This document shows positions 11,745-22,578 of a stretch of 64,000 bases of DNA, piece by piece. Source of the stretch: Zygnema cylindricum (lineage: Eukaryota; Streptophyta; Zygnematophyceae; Zygnematales; Zygnemataceae); the NCBI GenBank assembly GCA_037447655.1, contig JBBHKE010002128.1, positions 35,810-99,809 on the forward strand, given 5' to 3'. The notes under the pieces were generated by a model. It searched no databases. It saw nothing but the letters and a program-made list of their open reading frames with translations, and had not been told where the DNA came from. A program made the position numbers and the translations under genes. Positions within the stretch are counted from its first letter, which is position 1; the number at the start of each line of letters is the position of its first letter.

Positions 11745-12160
11745 TTTAAAGGTACAGAACAAAAAAAAACAAAAGGTACAAAGTAAAAGAAATAAAAAAG
11801 GACAGCAAGGACAAAAAAGACTGTTGTGAACTTAAGTTCAAAATGATAAAAGAATTGAATAAAAGACATTGTGAGACGCTTGAGTTTTATAGATGAACTC
11901 AAGTGTGTACGACGCACTATACTAAGTGGAGGCAAAACTAAGGAAGGTACAACTAATCAAGGTACATCTAGAAGTGGAGTTACAGCTAGGTAGAAAGATT
12001 CTAAATGTTTTAGTGGGAATCTTTCTACGCAACATCATTATGTACAAACAAGTACAGGAACACTAAATAAAGTGGTACACTTAAGACTTAGTGTTCTAGG
12101 ACTTAGAAGTATCGTACGAAAAAGTGATTCAATAGTATAGTGGAATTACGAATTCAAACA
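11745..12160 (-). repeat. 3' LTR of Copia-3
   Basis: On the minus strand the LTR starts TGTTTGAATTCGTAATTCC at 12,160, directly after a polypurine tract (GAGGGGGGG) at 12,161-12,170. The outer end is not resolved because the sequence merges into the 53-bp repeat and pyrimidine array. The 71-aa ORF within it is not considered coding. Confidence 0.75.
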
Positions 12161-12884
12161 CCCCCCCTCAATTGAAGCACGGAGAGTATGTGTTTAGCCG
12201 AGTAGACCAGAAGAGAGAACATGTTTGGTGAAAAAAGGACGAGGAAGAGGTTTGGTAAGGAAGTCGGCAAGTTGATTAGAGGTAGAGCAATGAGAGAAAG
12301 AGATTGTGTTATCCACAATTTTTTCTCGTGTAAAGTGGTACTGTATATCGATATGTTTTGTTCGAGTGTGGTGGATGGGATTTTTCATGAGAGCGAGAGC
12401 CCCTTGAGAATCACAAAAGATGAGAGCGGGAGAAGTTTGACAAAAAGACAGGTCTGTGAAAAGGCGTCGAAGCCAAATGGCAATTTTTGTTGCAGAAGGT
12501 GCCCGCCATATATTCAGCTTCAGTAGATGAGAGAGCAACAGTTGGTTGTTTTCTAGAGGACCATGAGACAAGTCAACCACCAAGGGAGAAGCAAACACCA
12601 GAAATACAATGGCGTTCATCAGTTTGATTCCCCCAGTCAGCATCACAAAATCCAACAAAAGAGGAATCGGGAAGAGAGAGAGAAGGAGAGGTAGAAGGAG
12701 GAAGAGAGAAGGTAAGGCGAAGATGTTTGGTGCCTTGAAGGTATCTTAAGACACGTTTCGCCGCATCGAGATGAGTTTGAGTCGCACAATGAGAGAATTA
12801 AGATAAAAGACACAAAGCAATGCAAATGTCCGGACGCGATCCCAACATGGCATACATCAACTTTCCTACAATAGACCGGTAAAG
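12161..12884 (-). pseudogene. Copia RT C-terminus and RNase H remnant (Copia-3)
   Basis: Reading right to left, the block encodes the RT tail (YRSIVGKLMYA near 12,870, then AAKRVLRYLQGTK), an RNase H start with GFCDADWG near 12,640, and a C-terminal RNase H part with CDSQGALALMKNPIHHTR, TKHIDIQYHF and QLADFLTKPLPRP (12,194-12,450). It has several frameshifts. It ends abruptly at 12,884, where the CG-rich minisatellite begins, so gag, protease, integrase and most of RT are missing. It is related to Copia-1, which shares TKHIDIQYHFT. Confidence 0.88.
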
Positions 12885-12910
12885 TGTCATGCCGCATCGT
12901 GTCGGTTGCC

Positions 12911-13192
12911 CGCGCGCACGATATTATCCACGCACGCGCAGTATTTTGCATGCATGCGCAGTATTTCTCACGCATGCGCAGTATTTTTCACGCACGCGCG
13001 GTATTTCTCACGCGCGCGCAGTATTTCTCATGCACGCGCGGTATTTTGCACGCACGCGCGGTATTTTGCACGCACGCGCGGTTTTCTTGCATGCACGCGC
13101 AGTTTTCCGCGCGCACGCACGGTTTTTCGCAAGCGCGCAAGATTTGACGCATGCACGCACGATTTAATGCATGCACGCACGATTTTCGCACG
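12911..13192. repeat. 20-bp CG-rich minisatellite, about 14 units
   Basis: Units follow CACGCACGCGCGGTATTTTG with drift, 20 bp each, so every frame stays open for long stretches. Each unit holds an alternating purine-pyrimidine core (CGCACGCGCG), a type of sequence that can adopt left-handed Z-DNA. Later units (from about 13,120) drift toward CACGCACGATTT. The ORFs here (87-214 aa) are by-products of the period. Confidence 0.93.
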
Positions 13193-14364
13193 CATATATA
13201 AATTTCGTTCACACGTGCGATTTTACGCCGATTCATTTATTTATGACATGTACGCGATTCGCGTGCATGTTTCGTTGAATAGTACTAATTCCGTGCGATA
13301 TGTTTTATTTCGTGCGCAGGTATGTTATTTTCGAAGTATGGACGCGAAGTATCGTTTTGGCGACGCATCGCGATTTCCAGAAATATTTCGTGCGATGTTT
13401 TTCGTTTCGTGCGATATGTTTCGTTTCATGCGTATGCACGCAATTTCGGGAGTATCGACGCGAAGTATCGTTTGGCGCCGAATCGCGATTCCTGGTAGTA
13501 TCGGTGTCGCTTCGATACCTTGTATTTATTTAAGTCGCGAACCCATGTAGGTTCGCGCGCACATGTAGTTAGGGAGGGTTTTTACCCTCGGATTGTGGAT
13601 TTTGTCAGGCGTACGGCAGACGATGTTGGCCGCCTATTGGCCAACATTTTTAGTAGTTTCATGCATGTAAAGTAGACTAGACGTAGGCTAATTTTGCTTA
13701 GGCCTAGCGTAGCTCTTACTTAGCCTAATTCTCAAACTTAGAGAATTTAGCTTTTGGACAAGAATTGTCTCTTGACAGCGGAGCTTTTCTCTTGCTCTCT
13801 CTCTCACCGATTGCTCATGCTCTCTCTTTCTTATTGCTAGCTAGCTATAGTGGCTAGATAGGTTAAGAATATTTGCCTTTGTTTCTGCCTCGCTTTTAAT
13901 CCACGCGGCTTCGGCCAAGTCCGGAAGGTTTCCCTCCAAATTTGTCTTTTTGGCGATTGGTGGAGTGGAGGCTTGAGGTGTGGCATCTTCTGTCAAGCTA
14001 CGCCGTTCTCCGGACAGCTGGACGGTTTGTTTGAGTGTATTTATGTGTGTGGCATTTCGGTTTTCTTGGGAAAGTGTCATTTTTGGTTAATTCCGATTTT
14101 CTTGGTTTTGGTTGGAAGTGATTATTTTGCTTCGTTGCTTTCCTTTGAGATAACTCTTGTAGAGAATACGTGGAAGACCCGTTCACTTCAGTCTAGGGGA
14201 GTATTCTTTCCCTTCTTTCTTGGGTCATTTTCACCTTTGTTCCTTCTCATGGTGTATATATTTTAGTGACTTTTCATATTTATTTCCGTTGTAGTATATG
14301 TTTGTGAGCATGACTTTGCTGGTTGTGATGCATGTTTGCTTGCTTGCCTCTCATGCACGACAAA
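13193..14364. other. CpG-rich, possibly LTR-derived region, no gene recognised
   Basis: 13,291-13,388 and 13,405-13,501 are diverged copies of a roughly 114-bp unit containing GGACGCGAAGTATCGTTTTGG or a close variant. A TATA-like TATTTATTTAAG occurs at about 13,525. Together with the CpG content this resembles an LTR promoter region, but no paired LTR, polypurine tract or primer site was found. 13,600-14,364 contains only short ORFs (97 aa or less) with no recognised domain. Identity is unresolved. Confidence 0.4.
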
Positions 14365-15869
14365 AGGGACCCTATTTCTCCTTGGGCATTCCCATCGGAG
14401 ACTTCTTTTCTAAGTGTGGTATTGGGATCAAAGGTGTAGAGACAAGATTACAATCAGACATTCCAAAAGTCTCTAAAAGATCGACAATATAATGCTCACG
14501 ACTCATTTGTAATAAACATTTAGACCTATTCCTTGTAATGCTAATGCCTAAACAATAATCAAGGTCACCTAAATCTATCATCGGCCAATGAGAAGCTAGC
14601 ATAAGTTTGACTTTGTTATTTTCCGTTTTACTAGGACCAACAAGTATTAAATCATCGACGTATATAATGATGATGACTAAACTGTCACCGGTACCTTTAA
14701 TGTAAATGCCAGGATCTGCACTAATTTCTTTGAATCCATCTTGTAATAAAGCAGAGATAAGCGTTTTGTGCCATACACGTGGCGCTTGCTTAAGACCGTA
14801 AATGGATTTTTTTAATCAACAAACCAAAGATTCTTGTCCAGCTACAGCGTATCCCAGAGCCTGCTCCATATAATTATCTTCTTCAAGAGTCCCGTGTAAA
14901 AAGGCAATTTTGACGTCGAGTTGCTGAAGTTCCCAGTTTTGAATTGCGGCCAAAGACAAAATTGTACGAATAGATTCAAATTTCGCAACTTGCGCGAAAG
15001 TTTCATTGTAATCAATGCCTTCGGTTTGTGAATACCCTTTTGCAACAAGACACGCTTTGTAACGTTCAACAGATCCATCTGCAAATGTTTTAAATTTAAA
15101 AACCCACTTTGAACCAATGGCGCGACTGTTAGGTGGCAATTTGCAAAGCGTCCAAGTTTGATTTGTCATTAAAGATTGATATTCTTCATTAGCCGCCAAC
15201 TGCCACTTATCTGCATCTGGACGCTTTAGAGCGGATTTCAATGTAAGTGGGGGATCTTTTACATCAGCAAGATTGGCGTGGGCAAGATTTTGGGTCACCT
15301 TCCAAGTGGAGCGTACAAGTCGAGTACTCCGCCGTACAACTTGCTGAGTTGGCAAATTGGTCAGAAGATTTGTCGTGGACGATTGCGCAAGTGGATTCAT
15401 CGGATTCGTTGGAATTAAAGTTGAAGTAGACCGTACTTGGTCTTTCGGCATTAATGACGACAATTGTGTTTCGTTCGGCGCGCGTGAGTTTTCGTCCTGA
15501 AGCGAAGTTCCAACCTGATTTGTCGGTGCGTCAAAATTGATTTCGTCAAAATTCGTTGCCGCGGACAGCTGGTCACGTGAAGCGGCTGCTGTATTGTCGG
15601 TCACAACGATTTGCGTCTAGGAAGTGGACTCGGATTTTGCGGCCGGTTCCACCGTCGAAGATTTTTCTAATCGGTCAAAATCTGTAAAAACCAGGTTTTC
15701 TGATTCTGTCATTGTAGCCGTTGGATTGTTAGAGGGGGACAAAAGAGGATTTAGAGAATCATTGGATGATAAATTCGTAGAAAAATCAATGATTAGAGGT
15801 GTGATAGGTAGATTTCGTACGAGGCGACGAATAAGGGGGTCCTCGTTAAAAATGACGTCACGTGAAATG
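14365..15869 (-). pseudogene. Copia RT fragment of a second family (3' half of Copia-4)
   Basis: The minus strand encodes an integrase-RT linker rich in S, T and N, then [58 protein letters not shown] and YVDD (codons at 14,651-14,662), then DLDYCLGI and a truncated tail near 14,372. A stop precedes LKKSIYGLKQAP and a frameshift follows it. RNase H and the 3' LTR are absent. The RT differs clearly from the Copia-6 and Copia-7 RTs, although the integrase attached upstream belongs to their family; the junction is near 15,870. Confidence 0.88.
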
Positions 15870-18262
15870 ATTTTACTAAGATTATATCTTCTCTTTTTAG
15901 ATCATAAACTCTATATCCTTTAACATCCTTATCATATCCTAATAAGTAGTCGGTTTTCCTTTAGGATCTAGCTTCCAATTAGACCGATCTGTATCTAGAC
16001 TGAATACTGAACTGCCGAAAACCTTTAAGTGAGATAAGTCTGGTTTCCAGACTGTCCATCTCTCATAAGGTGTTTGATCTTTTATAGCTGAAGTAAGAAC
16101 TCTATTTTTGAGGTAATTAGCACAGTTCATTGCTTCTGCCCAAAACCTTTTTCCTATCTTCTTATCCGACAACATACTTCTAGCATTATCACTTAGCTTT
16201 CTATTTAACCTTTTAGCTACCCCATTCTAATCCGTGTTTTCTGGATCTGTCTTTTGGTGTTGGACCCCATCTTCCCTCAAAAAATCCTCAAACTAGTTAG
16301 AAGTATACTCTCCACCATTGTTAGTCTTTATTCTCTTGATTAAAGTTTCATGAAATTTTGCGCTCCATGCTTTATATTGTCTAAAATAATCCTGACCTTC
16401 GAACTTTTTTTTCAAGAAATACACTCGGAAATATCAAGACCAATCATCAGTGATAGTCATCATAAATCTCTTCCCCCTCGGTGAGGGCACTTTAGCCGGT
16501 CCCCAAATATCTGTGTGTACTATATCTAGAATATTTTCTCCCTTGTAGGTGGTTGTTTTAGGAAAGGGTAATCTGTGTGTTTTACCTTGAGCACATCCAC
16601 TACAATTACTTATATTATCATTCTCACTGAACTTAATCCCTTCCACCACTCCCATCTTTTTCATCTCTCTTAACTTGTCTAGATTCACATGCCCAAGCCT
16701 CTTATGCCACATCATAATATCATGAACACCAGCATAATAAAGTTTTTTCTTTTCATTACTTAAAACCAGCCTAAATATCCCATGGCTACCTTTCTCAGCA
16801 ATGAAATAGACATCCTCCTCAAAACTAGCCGTAAAGACTCCTTCCTTAGTGCTAGTAAAAAAACCCTTATCATCTAATACGGATGTAGAGATGAGGTTTT
16901 TGTTCACCTCCGGAATAAACAATACATCGGGGAATGTTACTATGGATATCTTTCCTTCTACTAACACTTGCAAATCTACCGATCCTAGAAGAGTAGTGGT
17001 GACTATCCTCCCAACCTCGTACTCTATCTCTACGGTGAGAATCTTTCTTATCTTAGTGAACTGGTGCCTATCCTTACACATGTGCATGGAGGCACCTGAA
17101 TCTATAATCTAGCCTGCTTCACCTTTCAATCCACCGTAAGCACATTTATGCCTTCGTGGAATTTCAACCTCATTTTTCGCCTCCAACTTCTCATCCAAAA
17201 GTTGCTCATCATCCTCGTCCTCGGATTTCGCCTCATGTACCTGTGTCACAAGGGCCTTTTTCTTTCCTCTCCAGGTACCACCAATCAACCCCTCCTTTAA
17301 CCGAAGCTTGGTTAGCTTATTGCACTCTGCCATATAGTGCCCCGGTTTCTTACAAAAATGACATAAACCTTTGGGAGCCCTTAGTTCGAACTCGTCGGCC
17401 TGATTTTTTCTGCTCCCTTCCCCCATAGCTTCCGACCGGTTTTCGAGAATCCTTGTTCCTCCAATCGGTCGAAGTTGCCAAGGCTTGGCCACTCTTACCT
17501 CCCCTTCGGATCTCAATCGTATTCTCCCAAACGAGAATCATCCGTACCACTGAGTTCCATATCCACCTTGAGTCCGGTAAGTCCTGCACACGATTGACTA
17601 TGTTCTTCAACTTAATCAGGTGACTTCATCAGTAAATAGTTAACCTTTTCTTTTACACTAAAATCTTTTCCCGCGCTCTCTAGCTTTATAAAGAGTGTAG
17701 CAAGCTTATTGCAAAAATCTATCAATTTCCCCCTTTTGTATACATATTCCTTATTTTTCTCATTAGCCAACTGTTGTTGCTGAATTGTACCACTTCGGTA
17801 CATCTCTATCAGAGCCATCCACAGATCGGATGCCTTTTCTACCTGCAAATGAGAACATGCAAGTCCTTGAGTAAGATGGCGTAGGATGAAGTGCTTTGCC
17901 ACCATATTGATGAAATCCCAGGTTTGAGTATCATTCTCCTCGTTCCTAAGAATATGTGACATGAATGCTGAACCAGTTGCTATTGGTAAGATCTTCTCCT
18001 TCTGCGCTCCTTTCTCCACCACCTCTCCTTCCTTTATCTCCTCCGTTGAAAATGGACCTCATTTCTTTGTGAATCTGCTTCCTTCAAACCCTGGAGGAAT
18101 TCCAAGACTTAATGGACGCCCCTATCGTCCACTCACTATCCCTCAAAACCTTTTTTCGCATAAAGCTCCTATCATCATACTTTCCCTCTATATGAAGCTA
18201 TTTCCATTAAAGATTCCTACCTTAGAGGGTGGGCCTATAACCTGAAACTCTGAGACCTCCAT
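15870..18262 (-). pseudogene. Copia gag, protease and integrase (5' half of Copia-4)
   Basis: From right to left: a gag start region (MEVSEFQ at 18,262, IFNG, FWGIVSGR), a gag body with LRHLTQGLACSHLQVEKASDLW and LANEKNKEYVYKRGK, a CCHC zinc knuckle CHFCKKPGHYMAEC (about 17,332-17,373), and a protease motif IIDSGASMHMC near 17,090 preceded by a stop where relatives have W. Next comes GAG-pre-integrase with HKRLGHVNLDKL and CSGCAQGKTHRLPF, then integrase with HTDIWGP and, after further breaks, KRFWAEAMNCANYLKNRV and HLKVFGSSVFSLDTDRSNW. The family matches Copia-5, -6 and -7. Confidence 0.9.
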
Positions 18263-18264
18263 AA

Positions 18265-19318
18265 GTCCTAAGAGTGGACACCTTCTAAGAAGCCTCTAGG
18301 ATAACCGTGACCCCTTTGTGTTTAAGCACGAACAACAGCCACCTCAGAAAACAAAAACTCTGACCAACTTCACCCCTCTGAAGGCAAGACTCCTTTGAGT
18401 CGATAGCAGAAAGAACCTCTGAATTTCCTCCCCCGAGCATTAAGTTATGGAAGGTCAAAGTTGACCTTTTGTTTAGAAGCTCTCTAGGAGAGAGGGTCCT
18501 ATCTCCTAATTTTTCTAAGTCCTATCTCTCTCACAGACTCTATCTACTGATGTACGGAGCGAATCAGAGTGCACTTCCGTACACAAAAGTACAGCTGCCG
18601 GTGTACTTTTTGTACGGACATTGTACAACATAGCCTAAATGTTGACACATGTCATATCTGGATTCAGTGCCGTAATCTCCTGAGATACCACGATCGAATG
18701 TAATTTCGCCACGTGTCATCCGATGTGGGGATGACCACAAACTGCCCAAATTCTCTTCCAGGATCTCGGCGTTAATTGCGGTCGTCGGATTAAATTCACA
18801 TTAAATCGTAGCCGTAATAAATACATGCGCGGTATTTGTTTGGCTAAAGTAATAAATGCTCGGTATTCTTTTCTTATCCGTATCGTAATCCGTACTTTAA
18901 CATTACTGGATCTATGTCTCCCGTAAAACTGTTTCAGTTAAATGAACTATCCTACGTTTTAATGATTAAATAATTATCAAACCCTAAAATACGTAACACT
19001 ATGTCTAAACTTAACGGTTAAGGCTACCGGCTATCGGCAGCTTACCGTCCAGTAAGTACCATGATCAAATCCTGGGGTAAACACATACTCTTTTAGTAAA
19101 TAACCCAACGGTAAATAAACTAATATATATATATATATATTTTCGGTAAACCTCTGGATAGCCTAGATAGCCATGGCTCTAGGTTCCTCTCCAACTTCTC
19201 AGTGACTGCGACAAGTTTAAGAGTTGAAGAGAGAAGTTAGAGGTAGACTGCCTCGGCTTCTTTCTATATTTCTATTTAGATCTAGAAAATACTTTAAACA
19301 GACCATTAATTGCTACAC
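18265..19318 (-). repeat. 5' LTR of Copia-4 (LTR subtype alpha)
   Basis: The LTR lies between the gag leader and an abrupt junction near 19,318 with the integrase-RT linker of Copia-5. It holds several GTAC-rich stretches (18,553-18,630) and an AT microsatellite (19,122-19,141). The inner end (about 18,265-18,470) matches the partial LTR at 26,902-27,110 more closely than the LTRs at 21.6, 28.8 and 34.2 kb, so it is labelled subtype alpha here. Confidence 0.75.
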
Positions 19319-21620
19319 CTGCAAAAACGTCATCTTCTCTAAAACTTGGATAGTTAGGAAGCTCAAAGTCATCGGAATTTTCTGACTGATATCTGATTTT
19401 TTTGACTTTGTATACTTGAAGGGATCCACAAACTTTCCTTCATCTATAACTACTAGATGCTTTACTAAGATTATATCTTCCCTTTTTAGATCATAAACTC
19501 TATATCCTTTAACATCTTTATCATATCCTAATAAGTATCCCCGTTTTTTTTAGGATCTAGCTTCCAATTAAACCGATCTGTATCTAGATTGAATACTTCA
19601 CTGCCAAAAACCTTTAAGTGAGATATGTTTGGTTTTCAGCCGGTCCATCTCTCATAAGGTGCTTGATCTTTTATAGTTGAAGTAAAAACTATATTTTTGA
19701 GGTAATTAGCACAGTTCATTGCTTCTGCCCAAAACCTTTTTCCTATCTTGTTATTTGACAACATACTTTTAACACTATCACTTAGTGTTCTATTAAACCT
19801 TTCAGGTTCCCCATTCTGTTCCGCGTTTTCAAGAACTGTCTTTTGGTGTTGGACTCCATCTTCCCTCAAAAAATCCTCAAACTAGTTAGAAGTATACTCT
19901 CCACCATTGTTACTCCTTATTCTCTTAATTGGAGTTTCATTAAGTTTTTCGCTCCATGCTTTATATTGTCTAAAACAATCATGAGCTTTCTGACTTGTTT
20001 TTCAAAAAATACACCCTGGAATACCAAGACCAATCATTAGTGATAGTCATTATAAATCTCTTCCCCCCCGTTGAGGGCACTTTGGCCGGTCCCTAAATAT
20101 TTGTGTGTACTAAATCTTTATTTTTTTATCCCTTATAGGTGGGTGTTTTGGGAAAGGGTTATCTGTGTGCTTTACCTTGAGCACATCCACTACAATCACT
20201 TATATTATCACTCTCACTTAAGTGAATCCCTTCCAGCACTCCCATCGTTTTCATCTCTCCTAACTAATCTAGATTCACATGCCCAAGCTTGTTATGCCAC
20301 ATCATTATATTATCAACACCAGCATAATAAAGTTTCTTTGTTTCATTACTTAAAATCAGCCTTAACATCCTTTAACAACCTTTCTCAACAAAGAAATAGA
20401 CCTCCTCCTCAAAACTAGTAGTAATGACTCTTTCCATATTGCTAGAAAAAAAACCATTATCATCAAATACGGATGTAGAGATGAGGTTTTTGATCAGCTC
20501 TGGAATAAACAATACATCAGAGAATGTTATTATAGATGTTTTTCCTTCTACTAACACTTTCAAATCTACCGTTCCTCCAAGAGTAGTAGAGACTATCCTC
20601 CCATCCACGATCTCTATCTCTACGGTGGGAATCTTTCTTATCTTAGTGAACAGGTGCTTATCCTTACACATGTGCATGGAGGCGCCTAAATCTATAATCC
20701 AGCCTGATTCACCTTTCAATCCACTGTAAGCACATTTCTGCCTTTGTAGAATTTCGACCTCGTTTTTCGCCTCCAACTCCTCATCCAATAGGAACTCATC
20801 GTCTTCATCCTTGGATTCCCCCTCATGTACCTATGTCACAAGGGCCTTTTTCTTTCCTCTAGGGGTTCCACTGGTTTGCCCCTCCTTTACCCAAAGCTTG
20901 GTTAGCTTAGTGCACTCTGCCATATAGTGCCCCGGTTTCCTAAAAAAATACATAAACCTTTGGGAGCCCTTGGTCCGAACTCGTCGATCTGATTTTTCTG
21001 CTCCCTTCGCCCATAGTTTTCCACCGGTTTTCGGGAATCCTTGTTCCTCCAATCAGGCGCAACTGCCAAGGCTTGCCCACTCTTTCCTCCCCTTTGGATC
21101 ACAATCATTTTCTCGTGAACAAGAATCATCCTAACCATTAAGTTCCAGGTCCACCTTGAGTCCGAGAAGTCCTGCACACGGTTGATAAGTTCTCCAACTC
21201 ATTGGGTAACTTTATCAATAGACAGTAAACCTTTTCTTTTTCGCTAAAATCTTTTCTAACACTCTCTAGCTCCATGAAAAGTGTAGCAAGCTCATTACAA
21301 AAATCTAACATTTTCCCCCCTTTGTATACATACTCCTTAACTTTGTGATCAGCCAACTGTTGTTGCTAAATCGTACCACGTCGGTATATCTCTATAAGAG
21401 CAATCTAAAGATCGGATGCCTTTTCTACCTGCAAGTGAGGACATGCAAGCCCTTGAGTAAAATGGCGGAGGATGAAGTGCTTTGCCACCATATTGTTGAA
21501 GTCCCAGGTATCACTATCATTCTCCTTGTTCCTCGAAATAGGTGACATGAATACTGAACCAGTTGCTATTGGTGAGGTCGCTGCAACTTTGAGACCTCCA
21601 TTGGTACTCACATTAGGCAG
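19319..21620 (-). pseudogene. Copia gag-protease-integrase fragment (Copia-5), lacking RT-RNase H
   Basis: Right to left: a gag lacking its first roughly 80 residues compared with relatives (the leader joins directly to SPIATGSVFMSPISRNKEND at about 21,580), LRHFTQGLACPHLQVEKASDL, a damaged zinc knuckle (about 20,935), a protease site altered to DLGAS near 20,690, broken GAG-pre-integrase and integrase, then KRFWAEAMNCANYLKN and a linker ending at 19,318 against the Copia-4 LTR. RT and RNase H are absent. Frequent stops and frameshifts show it is long dead. Confidence 0.87.
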
Positions 21621-22578
21621 CTTGCTTGAAGCCTCTAGGATAACCTCAATTCTTTAAGCTTTTTCTGAATATTGTTGACACCCTAACATAATATAGAATG
21701 ACCAAACTGCACCCCTTGGAAGAGTTAACTCCCTTGAGTCTGCCACAAAAAGAATCGTTGAATTTGCTCCCTTGAGTAGTAAATTATCAATGGTCAAAGA
21801 TGACCTTTTATACAGAAGCGCTCAAGGAGAGAGGCTGCTACCTAATATTTTCTAAGTCCTGAACCCCTTTCTTATCCCTCTACTACTCAACTACGGTGCC
21901 AATCAATTAACTGTACAGTATAGAAAGGTACTTGGCACGGAGTACTTTTTGTACGACCATTGTACGACATGGCCAAGACGATAACGCCTGCCATTTTTGG
22001 GTTTGCCATGATATGTCTCGGAGATGCCGCCATCTAATGTCATGTTGCCACATATCACTCGATGTAGTTGGGACCGGAAACCGCTTAATTTCCTATTCCG
22101 CGATGTCGGCCTTTTTCTCCGCCGTCCGATTGATATCGGCATTAATTTATAGTTGTTAAAATACAAGCACTACTTTTAGATGTGATTTTATCTAACTATA
22201 TCTTTGTGATTGTAGTCCGTTTGTCAGTTAAATCAACATTCCTAATTGTATATATTAAAGTAGCTATCGTACCCTATATACCTTGACACAGGTGCTAAGC
22301 TACATGGTAACAACGCTGATCTATTCAGTCGGATGATAGGTACCACGATCAAATCCTGGGTCCGTTAACCTTTTTGGTAAGTTTAGCAAACGACTGCCTT
22401 CTAACTCTATGAGAAGATAGGCAGCCATGGCTGTAGCTTCTTCTTCAGCCGCCAGTGACTACGACAACTATGGGGCTAGAGAGAGAAGTTATAAGCAAGT
22501 TGCCTTTGCTTTTCCTTCCTCGTTCTAGATTACTTAAGAAACCTAGAAAATACATAAGAAAAACTTTTAATTTCAACA
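21621..22578 (-). repeat. LTR shared by Copia-5 (as 5' LTR) and Copia-6 (as 3' LTR), subtype beta
   Basis: On the minus strand the LTR starts TGTTGAAATTAAAAG at 22,578, directly after the Copia-6 polypurine tract (AAGGGGAG), so it is the 3' LTR of Copia-6. Its other end runs into the Copia-5 leader and gag, as a 5' LTR should. It resembles the Copia-7 LTRs (subtype beta, with CTTTAAGCTTT and GTCTGCCACAAAAAGAATCG) rather than the 18.3-kb LTR. Conserved GTAC-rich promoter-like segments lie at 21,900-21,970. Confidence 0.85.

Noticed and set aside
12911-13192. Regular direct repeats resembling a CRISPR array
   Set aside because: The 20-bp units are contiguous with no unique spacers, and the context is a plant nuclear genome. 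The same applies to 50,761-50,884.
12884-14364. Possible 5' LTR and gag of a further retrotransposon
   Set aside because: Promoter-like CpG-rich sequence is present, but no second LTR, primer site, polypurine tract or gag motif was found. It is kept only as an unresolved region.
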